From Sphaerosporella brunnea (taxonomy: Eukaryota > Ascomycota > Pezizomycetes > Pezizales > Pyronemataceae), in NCBI GenBank assembly GCA_008704415.1, contig VXIS01000174.1, positions 33,670 through 97,669 on the forward strand: a DNA stretch of 64,000 nt. The letters run 5' to 3'. Both the position numbers and the translations under genes were made by a program. Shown here in pieces: positions 1-9,483 of the stretch. A model generated the notes under the pieces. That model had not been told where the DNA came from and did not search any database. It saw only the letters and a program-made list of their open reading frames with translations. How positions within the stretch are numbered: the stretch's first letter is position 1; each line of letters opens with the position of its first letter.

Positions 1-982
1 CGAGGTTATCGATGAACGTTTTGAGCTCGTGCTGAGGCGCATGTGAGCTTCGAACGTGAGCTTCGGCGGGAGGCTTAGGCAGCGATAACGGAGGAGGAGG
101 AGGAGGAGGAGGAGGGGGAGGGGGAGGAGGCAGCATCTCGACATATAGCTACTCGAAGTAGATTGTAGAGAGGTAAGTGAGGTTTAACTTTTTTACTTTA
201 GATTTTTAATTTGGTTTTGGGGGGGTGGGGGTGGTGGATCATGAGTAAGCACTCGCTGTCCTCGGTGTCCTGCCTCCAGGAAGCTTAAAAGCTTGGCGAG
301 CAGGATATCGATATGTACATTTTGTTTGGTAGGTTGTTCTGCGGGCCTTGAGAGAGAGGGGGAGGAGGGTTCTTTTTTTTTTCCCGTGGACAACTGAATG
401 GGTTCAATCGTAGGTCGAGGGTGTCGAATCATAGCACCGCACTCGTTCGTTTTTGGACATGTGGTTCCCGATATATCGATGGACCAGCTACAATGTGACA
501 GGCTAACTATCTCAGAAGAGTCCTGGGCTTCAAGGAAAGTTCCATACAGAGTCCCATCCCCAAAATAGACTGCTACTGTAACCGACAGAGCTCACGTCTT
601 ATCGCGGTAATAACGCAGGGATAATTACCAATGGCCACATGATATGTAGAGCACATACATGTAAGTAAGTACTTAGTCATGGACTCTTAGCTGAAATCGG
701 GCCTCCTTCCCTAAACAGAACGAGTGATGTCCTAACCATGATGCTTGTGGTGTAGTACATACATTATCTGAAAGATCTTGTCGGATGTTGTACGAGAGTT
801 GTCCGATGTGTTCACAGGAGTGCAGTCGAATCGCGGTCTGGGACTTCAAGTAGGTAGCAGGACCTGGCCATGTGGGATTGCTTTATGTAGCCGTCTCAAG
901 TTCAATCTTCTGCACACCCTTTGCCGTGATTACCTTGACACTAAGACCCTTGAAGTCTATCGGTAACCGCTTGACAAGCTAT
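1..982. other. Gene-poor left edge
   Basis: No convincing coding frame on either strand. A GGA/GGGGGA purine-rich microsatellite lies at about 90-130. A palindromic AAGTACTT occurs at 667-674, a short motif that recurs in other intergenic stretches here. The right part should contain the 3' end of the PRE1 transcript. Confidence 0.6.
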
Positions 983-1774
983 TCACAAAGAAACGTCAGC
1001 CACCAGCGCAAGGCCGAAAGTTGATGGCGGGAAGCGGGGCTTGCGAACCTCATCGCGGCACATCCGCATCAACTCCAATCCCTTCTCCAACGAAATACCA
1101 GGGTGATGGTGTTTGTCTAAGATGGACAGACAGTAGTACTGGGCGTATCCGTGGGCGGCGTACGGTATCGACGCCTGCGACGCAAGGTGGTCGAGCCAGT
1201 AGAGGTGGGGTTTATTCGTAGTGGTATCGAATCCGCCGATGAGAAGGTTCACGTGGTATGCGTTCTGCAAAGAGCCAAAGATCAGCATCGTCGGTCGGAA
1301 GAGCTACTCAGCTTGTGGGAGGAGGAGGTAGGTAGGCGCACCCGCGAGCGCAACGATCTGGCTAGCTCTTGACGAATGAATGAAGCCACGGCGGGTGGAG
1401 AAAGCTGCCAGTTAGCGTTGTTGCGCATTCCGTAGAGCTGAACGTTGGCCTGGATGTACTCCGCGAACTGCACTGCACCACCCTCGGTGTTGTAAGCCTC
1501 CTTTCCTCACTAATTACATCTTCACTTCTCTTCCACCAAGGCCGGAATACCAGTGTCACCAGCCTCCCCGGAGTATGCCATCATCGTGTGCGAGTTCAGA
1601 GTCCTGGTCTTGTCGTCCTCCGCCTTGAGAATGGTGACGCCACGCATAGCCGCGTTGGACGCAGCAACGAGTGTAAAGTCCTTTCCTGTGATGCCAAGAA
1701 GAACCTCCCTGGGAACGGTAGCATTAGCATCAGTAAGCTATCCCACAGCGTTTCGAGACGAGTGGAGCTCACAT
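983..1774 (-). CDS. PRE1: 20S proteasome beta-type subunit (PRE1/beta-4, PSMB2-like)
   Basis: A non-catalytic beta subunit of the 20S proteasome core. Exons on the minus strand: 1774-1773, 1708-1551, 1472-1342, 1264-983, giving 190 aa (yeast Pre1 is 198). Family blocks visible in order: [74 protein letters not shown] and [10 protein letters not shown]. The start codon is split: AT ends exon 1 and G opens exon 2 after a 64-bp intron (GTGAGC...CCCAG). Unspliced, that ATG is followed at once by TGA, so splicing is needed. The last ~15 residues match the family poorly, and the +1 frame there reads LPAINFR, closer to the usual LPIDFKG. A small C-terminal frameshift is possible. NTE1 is divergent, 188 bp away. 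Confidence 0.9.
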
Positions 1775-1962
1775 TTTTTCGGGGCAGCGATGGTGATGGT
1801 GGTGGAGGTGTTGAAGCTGGACTTAGTGGGACGGTTGCTGTCAAAACGCATGTGACGACAGACTTTTGAACGTGCATCATAACTCGACTCAATCACCTTC
1901 CGGCTTCTCGACTCTCGAGCTTCGGCCACCCCCCGCCAGCAGCTTCAGCAACATCAGAAGCT
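1775..1962. promoter_or_regulatory. Shared divergent promoter PRE1/NTE1
   Basis: Only 188 bp separate the two divergent start codons, so core promoter elements and both 5' UTRs must overlap here. I see no clear TATA box. The role is inferred from spacing only. Confidence 0.5.
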
Positions 1963-4900
1963 ATGGCGTCTCTCGGCAGCGGCTCGTCGCCGATCGTGAA
2001 TGCGACGGCAACAACGACGTCCGTGCTGCTGTCCGCTACCACATCCGCCGCCACTGCTCTGCAAGCTACACGTCCGCCCGAGGATCCAGTTTCGATCTTC
2101 TGGCTCACCCTTTCCCTCGTATATTCCACCATCTATCTCCTCCAGCGCATCGCATTCTCGACGACAAAGTTTGTCACGTACACGCTCCCAGCTTGGCTGT
2201 TTACACTGTTCAGCATGTCTTTGACCTTCACAATGAACTTTACCACGCTGTAATTTCCCACTTTGCTCCACTGTTCGTACACAAACTGACGTGAGGGTCT
2301 GTGTGTGCGTGCGCAGTATGATTATATTCCTTGTTTTCGGTTCCATAGTGTCCTGGGCCGTGCGCTACAAGGTATTGAACAATTACAATCGATTGCCCCC
2401 CGAGCCTCCACGAAAAGATCCAGAGATAGATCTCTTTCCAGACTCACAGGAGGGTGACTCGAAACCCGGTTTTTCGAATTATTTGGACGAGTTTCTAAGC
2501 GCGATCAAAGTGTTTGGATACTTGGAAAGACCAGTTTTCCATGAACTCACGAGGAGCATGCAAACACGCAAGCTACTCGCCGGAGAGACCTTGATGCTGG
2601 AAGAAGAAAAGGGTTTCTGCATTGTTGTGGACGGATTGGTTCAGGTTTTCGTAAAGTCGAATCGTGAGACGCATGGAACGGCCTCCAACTATAGCGGTGG
2701 TGCGTTTCATGATGAGGAAGAAGGCTCCGAGGCTGCCGGCGGGTACCAACTGCTCACCGAAGTCAAGAATGGCGCACCAATGAGCAGTCTTTTCACCATA
2801 TTGAGCTTATTCACCGAAGACATCAAGCTGCGCCACGAGGACGAAGATGCCATCTCCACAAGCAGCAGCATGGTCAATTTGCCAGAAATGGCAATGAGCC
2901 ACCGCGAAATTTCAGTAGATATGAATGGCGATATCCCTAGGCGAGGCAGCTTCCAACATGGCGATGGACTGCGTCTGCCTGCTGTGTCTCCTCTGTCACT
3001 CGACGATGACCAACCCCGATCCCAGCGGCCAAAGATCAAGAGACCAAAGTCTGTCCATCCAGATATCCTTGCTCGCGCAACGGTTGACACAACAATTGCC
3101 GTAATTCCTGCTTCAGCATTCAAACGCCTGACTAGAATGTTTCCTAAGGCTTCCGCGCACATTGTTCAGGTCATTCTGGCCCGATTTCAGCGCGTCACGT
3201 TCTTGACCGGGTACAACTATCTTGGTCTCACAGCTGAAGTGCTGCGGACGGAAAAGTTCATGAACCGGTATACCATGTATGAGCTGCCGAATCACCTTCG
3301 AGGAGGTGCATTAGACAGACTCAAAGAAAAGTTCAGGCGCGAGCAAGAGCGCTCGGATGGAGACAATTCGAGCAAAGCAATCGTACTTCACAATCCCAAG
3401 TCCGGCGGACGGCGACGTTCGAGTGCTGCTCTGCGAAAAGAGGCTGCTATCCATGCCCGACTTGCTGCTGCGCGGGGAATTCCTTCCCCGGCCCTAGACA
3501 CTGCTCCATCACCGTTTCAGAATCCTTCAGGTGGTTCTCCCGGAGGACTATCACCGCTGCCGAGAAGAGTTCCACCCTTCAACGAACCGTGGGATCCGGC
3601 GAATTTGCGGCCAATGGACACCCCAATGACGCATCGAGCATTCGACCCGTTTGCGCACAGCGCGGCAAAGTTCTTGAACGACAAGCGATCTGAAAACGAA
3701 GACTCCGAGTTCCGGGAAGCCGTGTTAGACTGCATGTTCAAAGCCATCGGACTGTCTGGATTCACTGTCGGTAGCCAGAAAGCAGGAACAGAGAGTGGTG
3801 ATGCAAGCCCTAAGCTTGTTTCATATGATTCTCGGCGACAAAAGGCTCTCTTTAGCAACGCTTTCGGCCAACTGGACATGTTGGAAGGGAGCGACGAGGA
3901 AACTGCCAGCGTTACAAGCGCTTCTGCCGCTTCCACCAGCGGAGGGGGTGGCGGAATTGGTGTAGTGCGGGCAGAACTGAAAGATGATGTAGAGATCGTA
4001 TTTTTCCCCGAGGGCTCTGTTCTTGTCGAACAGGGCGAGCGAGATCCCGGATTATACTATGTCATTGATGGGTTTCTGGACGTTTCTATTCCCGTGGACG
4101 AGAAATCCTTCAACCAAAACATTTTTGGCGACAACCATTTGGAGTCCAACGCCGACAGGGACCTCCCCTTCCGCACTTCAACAAGCTCCTCGTTTGGAGG
4201 TAGAACTAGAACAAGCACACCGGCATCAGCTAGCTCAAGGACCAGGGGTTCCAATGCTGGGAAAAAGGGCAGAAAGAGTCTTTTCATGATCAAACCAGGC
4301 GGTGTTGCTGGTTACATTGGCAGCATCACATCGTACAGAAGTTTTATAGACGTAACGGCAAAGACTGATGTGTATGTCGGATTTCTGCCCAGGGCGGCAC
4401 TCGAAAGGATCACAGAAAAACATCCCGTTGTCTTACTCACCATGGCTAAAAGATTAACCAGTTTACTTCCCCGTCTAATATTGCATATTGACTTCGCCCT
4501 TGAATGGCTTCAGGTGGATGCCGGTCAGGTCATTCATCACCAGGGCGACGAGAGTGACGCTATCTACATTGTCCTCAATGGTCGCCTACGGGCTATCCAG
4601 GAAAGCGACGACGGAACTATGAGGGTTGTCGGGGAGTTTGGTCAAGGGGAGAGCGTCGGGGAACTGGAGGTCATGACAGAGAGTACAAGGCCCGCCACAT
4701 TGCACGCCATTCGGGATACAGAAGTTGCACGCTTTCCGAAGATGCTTTTCAACAGCCTAGCCCAAGAGCATCCTGGTATCACGATTCAGATTTCAAAGAT
4801 TGTTGCTTCTCGGATGCGGCAGCTGATTGATGATCCATTGGTTGAACAGAGCCGACCGGACAGGGCTGGAAGTTCACCAACAAAGAAGGTGTCCTCTACC

Positions 4901-6575
4901 ATGAATCTGCGGACAGTATGCGTACTTCCCGTGACTGCAGGAGTTCCAGTTACGGAGTTTTCCCACCGCCTTTCGAATGCTCTCACCCAAATTGGAACCC
5001 CCAATGGCGTGACTGTTCTCAATCAGTCAGCTATCCTGAATCACTTGGGACGACATGCCTTTTCGCGCATGGGGAAGCTCAAGCTTCAAGGCTATCTTGC
5101 CGATCTCGAAGAAAAATATAGCATGGTTCTCTACGTCGCTGACACCAGCGTCAATGCTCCTTGGACACAAACATGCATATCTCAGGCGGACTGTATCCTT
5201 CTGGTTGCTCTGGCAGAATCCTCCCCAAATATCGGTGAGTATGAGCGGTTCCTAGTGGGAATGAAGACGACCGCCCGAAAGGAGCTGATTCTTCTCCATC
5301 CCGATCGTTATTGTCCGCCCGGATTAACACGACAGTGGCTCAAGAACCGCATGTGGGTCAATGGCGGGCATCACCACGTGCAAATGGCCTTCAAAACAAC
5401 GCCGGAACCAGCAATCAATCCGCAGGCTGGTCGAAGGTTTGGAGCGGTGCTCAAACAGAGGGTGCGCATATTGCAGGCGGAGGTGGCCAAGTATGCGAAC
5501 AAACGCCTGGGGAAGACACCAATATATCCCGCAGAAAACCCCGCGAAGAGCGATTTCCACAGGATTGCCAGGCGACTGTGCGGCAAGAGCATTGGACTGG
5601 TCCTCGGCGGTGGCGGTGCCCGTGGCATAGCGCACTTGGGCGTAATCCGGGCGCTAGAAGAAGCAGGCATTCCAATCGATGTCGTTGGTGGGACCTCAAT
5701 CGGAGCCTTCGTCGGTGCGCTGTATTCTCGGGATGCGGATATCGTACCCGTCTATGGACATGCAAAGAGATTTGCTGGGCGAATGGCTAGTCTATGGCGT
5801 TTTGTACTCGATTTGACATACCCGTCGTGCTCATACACAACCGGTCACGAATTCAACCGTGGAATCTTCAAGACGTTTGGAGACTCTCAGATTGAGGATT
5901 TCTGGCTTGAGTTCTACTGCAACACGACGAGCATCAGCAAGAGCCGGATGGAAATTCACACTAGCGGCTACGCTTGGCGATATGTTCGAGCGTCAATGTC
6001 GCTGGCAGGCCTGTTACCACCTCTTTGCGACCAAGGGGAAATGTTGCTGGACGGTGGTTATGTCGATAACCTCACTGTGGCGCATATGAAATCACTCGGG
6101 GCTGAGACAATCTTTGCGATCGACGTGGGAAGCGTTGACGATGATATACCTCAACAGTTTGGAGACTCGCTCTCAGGCTTTTGGGCGTTTGTCAACAGGT
6201 ATGCTGCATACGATTTCACGGTGCATGGTTCGATAACTGACTGATTGACTCCACAGATGGAACCCATTCTCGCCTTATCCCAACCCACCAACGCTCGCAG
6301 AAATCCAGGCAAGACTGGCATATGTATCCTCGGTTGATGCGCTGGAACGCTCCAAAAAGTCGCCTGGTTGCATATACATGAGACCGCCAATAGAAGCCTA
6401 TGGAACACTAGATTTCGGGAAATTTGAAGAAATCTACAGTGTGGGATACGCTTACGGCAAGAAGTTTCTACAGGAGGCGGAGGAAAAGGGCCTGCTGCCA
6501 AAGGATTCGGGAGTGGAGGGGGAGAGAGGGAGGAGCATGAGGCGCATGGTGGCGCCAAGAAGAGCCTCTGTTTAG
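1963..6575 (+). CDS. NTE1: Lysophospholipase NTE1 (neuropathy target esterase homologue)
   Basis: ER-membrane serine esterase that deacylates phosphatidylcholine to glycerophosphocholine. Exons 1963-2249, 2317-6198, 6257-6575 give 1495 aa, the usual fungal length. The N-terminus has two hydrophobic stretches (about residues 43-60 and 75-112), the second spanning intron 1. Cyclic-nucleotide-binding-like domains follow, for example around the [15 protein letters not shown] and [13 protein letters not shown] stretches. Long Ser/Gly-rich spacers lie between them. The C-terminal patatin domain has oxyanion loop GGGGARG at about 1192, nucleophile elbow GTSIG at about 1220 and catalytic Asp in DGGYVDN at about 1340. 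The C-terminal exon ([17 protein letters not shown]...) completes the fungal tail. All catalytic residues are intact. Confidence 0.96.
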
Positions 6576-7478
6576 TTTGAGCGCCGTACTTGCAATTATA
6601 CCTGAGGCATCCTGTTTCTTTTTTTGCGCTATGCTGTTTAGATGTGCCATCTTGTGGAATCCGACGTGGCCGCGTTACATATCTACATATCGCCGTGTCC
6701 TTTGCGCTCGGGGTTCTTCGAATCGGTGGTTGGGGAGAGAGGGGATACCAAGCCCCTCACTTGGTACGCACCTCAGCCGCCTTGGGGGGATTTGGTCATG
6801 TTGATCCGATTTGGTCATGTTGATCCGATAGGCGGAGCAGGAGCTTTGGCCATATCGGCCAAGCGTCCGGATGTATGCATCTCGATCAATCACTCAGCCG
6901 CTCCGGGAATTGTAGGAATATGCAGCGGATGCATAGGCATGTGCAAGTGCTTGAGCATGTATTTATTGATGAATTGAAAAAACAGCAATGCCCAGCCAGT
7001 GAGGCCGGCCGAGCCGAGATGAGCAGCATGTCTCACCTCACTGCCTCACGTCCATTCCATTCAAATCGGAGGTCAGCGCGCAACTTGACCCTCGACACTC
7101 CAGTTCAGCCTGCGACGACAACTGGAAAACGTGGACATGCTCCGATAACAGGCATCGTGATGCGCTGTGGGTGAGTGCGCGCAGTCGCAGTCATACACCT
7201 ACTGCATAGAATTCTGCACCGGGGAAAAGTCATTCCCCGCGAGAATCTGCCCTTCACCCGTCGCTTGGTCCCACTAACCCGCCCGTTTCAGCTTTCAGCC
7301 GTACAACGTGTCCGGTCAATTGGACCGCCGTTTGCTATGTATGTATATAAGGACTGACTTTGTTCCTTCTGGCGCCCCTTGTTCTCCTTCTAGCTACAGC
7401 TCGAACTCGAAACTTACACCGGCTCCAACAACAACATCAGATACTTCCGCTACCGCTAGCATAACCGCAAACTCAACA
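6576..7478. other. Intergenic NTE1-GUD1
   Basis: No supported gene. It contains the NTE1 3' end, a 19-bp tandem duplication (see separate entry) and the GUD1 promoter. One GATAA site lies at about 7144, which could bind a GATA nitrogen regulator, but a single copy proves nothing. Confidence 0.5.
6791..6828 (+). repeat. 19-bp perfect tandem duplication
   Basis: Two adjacent identical copies of TTTGGTCATGTTGATCCGA in non-coding DNA downstream of NTE1. It looks like a recent slippage or duplication event. Confidence 0.9.
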
Positions 7479-9080
7479 ATGGCGAGACGAACAATTTTCG
7501 TGGGAACATTCGTGCATACCCCCGCACCCAGCACCCTCCAAATCATGGAAAACGCTGCGGTTTTCGTCGACGAGGACGGAGTCATTGCACACATCGACAT
7601 CGACACCTCTTCCCCCGACGCTCGCCTGAACAACGACCTCGAGGAATGGTCGGGCGCCGAGTTGATCTTTACTCGCCCGTCTGAGAACGAGTTCTTCTTC
7701 CCAGGGTTTGTGGACACTCACATCCATGCGAGTCAGTATCCGAACGCGGGCGTATTCGGGAACTCGACACTTCTGGACTGGCTGGAAAAGTACACATTCC
7801 CGATCGAGGCATCTCTTGCAAACCCGGATAAGGCGCGGAGGGTGTATGGACGCTGCATTCAACGGACGCTTGCCAACGGCACCACCACCGCCGCGTACTA
7901 TGCCACTCGCAGCGTCGAATCCACCAACCTCCTCGCTGATCTGTGCCTGAAGGCGGGGCAGCGCGCGTTTGTCGGCAGGTGCAACATGGATCAGAACGCG
8001 CCCAGTTACTACATTGACGAGGATGTTGAGACTGCTGTTCGGGACACGGAGGCTACGATCGCGCATTGCCGCAAAGTGGATCCGGAGGGGAAAATTGTGC
8101 GTCCGATAGTCACGCCGCGATTCGGACCTACCTGTACCGCTGAGCTGCTCAAGGGCCTGGGAGATTACGCGAAAAAGGAAAATCTTTTTGTGCAAACCCA
8201 CATCTCCGAGAACAAGGCAGAGATTGCATGGGTGAATGCGCTTTTCCCCACATCCAAGGGTTACGCCGACGTTTACGAGACGGCTGGATTGCTGCATGAC
8301 CGCACCATCCTGGCGCACGCCATACACCTCACCGACGAAGAAATCGAGCTCATACATTCACGAGGCTGCGGCATTGCCCACTGCCCGGTCTCGAACCTCG
8401 CACTTTCCAGCGGGAACGCAAGGGTACGAGCATTGCTGGAGAAGGGTATCAAGGTAGGACTTGGCACAGACATGAGTGGTGGCTATTCGCCGAGTGTGCT
8501 CGAGTCGGTACGGCAAGCTACATTGGTGAGCAGAATGGTGGCCATGACGGAAGGCGAGGAAGCCAAGCTGAGCCTCACCGAAGCGCTGTACCTTGGCACA
8601 AGAGGAGGCGCCGAGGTGATGGGACTGGGAGACAAGGTCGGCGCGTTCAAGGTTGGCATGCAGTGGGATGCCATCTTGGTGGGGTTGGGAAATGTGCCCA
8701 AATGGGAGCAGCATGAGGCGGAAAATGGTGCGAACGAGGAATCAGATTCTCCATCACAACCGGGAGAACAGGAGGGTGAGAGCGCGGAAGATGAGCTGAC
8801 AAACGGCCTCCTGGGCTTGGGAGGCTTCGACTCCGAAAGCGAAGCAGAAGCCGAAGATCACGTTCCGGCCGAAGGAGAAAAACTGACCGAACCCAAAATA
8901 GGCGATGGCATCGAGGAAGATGCGGTGGATATCTTTGGGTGGGAAAACTGGGAGGAAAAGGTCGCCAAATGGGCCTATAATGGGGATGACCGGAATACCC
9001 TTGGGGTGTGGGTGGCAGGTGTCGAGGTCTACAGGAAGGGTGGATCCCCGCCAACATGGCCTGTGGAGTGCTCGCCCTGA
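7479..9080 (+). CDS. GUD1: Guanine deaminase
   Basis: Hydrolyses guanine to xanthine and ammonia in purine salvage and nitrogen use. It is a cytosolic amidohydrolase. Single exon, 533 aa from the ATG at 7479 (MARRTIF); the frame runs 57 codons further upstream, but that part looks like leader. Metal and active-site blocks: PGFVDTHIHASQYPNAG near residue 80, TRFGPT-like PRFGPTC, QTHISEN, HAIHL, HCPVSNLALSSG and GLGTDMSGG. All expected His and Asp ligands are present. Odd: the C-terminal part carries an acidic, low-complexity insertion of about 80 residues (GANEESDSPSQ...EGEKLTEP) between the LVGLGNVPKW and VDIFGWENWEEKVAKW blocks. No intron interrupts it, and the frame resumes with a normal C-terminus. 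Confidence 0.95.
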   Translation: MARRTIFVGTFVHTPAPSTLQIMENAAVFVDEDGVIAHIDIDTSSPDARLNNDLEEWSGAELIFTRPSENEFFFPGFVDTHIHASQYPNAGVFGNSTLLDWLEKYTFPIEASLANPDKARRVYGRCIQRTLANGTTTAAYYATRSVESTNLLADLCLKAGQRAFVGRCNMDQNAPSYYIDEDVETAVRDTEATIAHCRKVDPEGKIVRPIVTPRFGPTCTAELLKGLGDYAKKENLFVQTHISENKAEIAWVNALFPTSKGYADVYETAGLLHDRTILAHAIHLTDEEIELIHSRGCGIAHCPVSNLALSSGNARVRALLEKGIKVGLGTDMSGGYSPSVLESVRQATLVSRMVAMTEGEEAKLSLTEALYLGTRGGAEVMGLGDKVGAFKVGMQWDAILVGLGNVPKWEQHEAENGANEESDSPSQPGEQEGESAEDELTNGLLGLGGFDSESEAEAEDHVPAEGEKLTEPKIGDGIEEDAVDIFGWENWEEKVAKWAYNGDDRNTLGVWVAGVEVYRKGGSPPTWPVECSP

Positions 9081-9483
9081 TTGCTTGTTCTAGTTTGTGT
9101 AGTTTGTGGGACGTATAGCGAATACTGGCGTTGCTTTGCAATTTGGGGACTCGTAATCGTTTTTTAGATCTGGCGGGGTCCTGGACGATAGATGTGTACA
9201 TAAGTACTTGTACTTGACATGAATGGATAGAACTTGCTGTTAGACAGGAACACGCCAGTTCAGTTGCCTGCAGTCTGCAGTCGAAGGTCGGCGGTGACTT
9301 GATTTGCCCTCATCCACAGATTCTCACTCGAGTCTCGCTTGACGGAAGATGCCGAAAAAAAGTTGAGAGCTTGTTGCTCGTTACCCAAAAAAAAAACTCC
9401 CACTTCCGAGTGACCCCCCCCAACCACGTCCTATCAAACCGCCGCTTCGCGCCCGGCCGTCGACGCTCTCTCAACCGCTTGCT
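9081..9483. other. Intergenic GUD1-MRH4
   Basis: No gene seen. An AAGTACTT palindrome lies at 9202-9209. A short A-run and C-run precede the MRH4 start. Confidence 0.5.

Noticed and set aside
600..636. GGTAATAACG and GGGATAATTACC resembling the MITE arm at 31946
   Set aside because: Only about 10 bp matches; no wider similarity or inverted copy.
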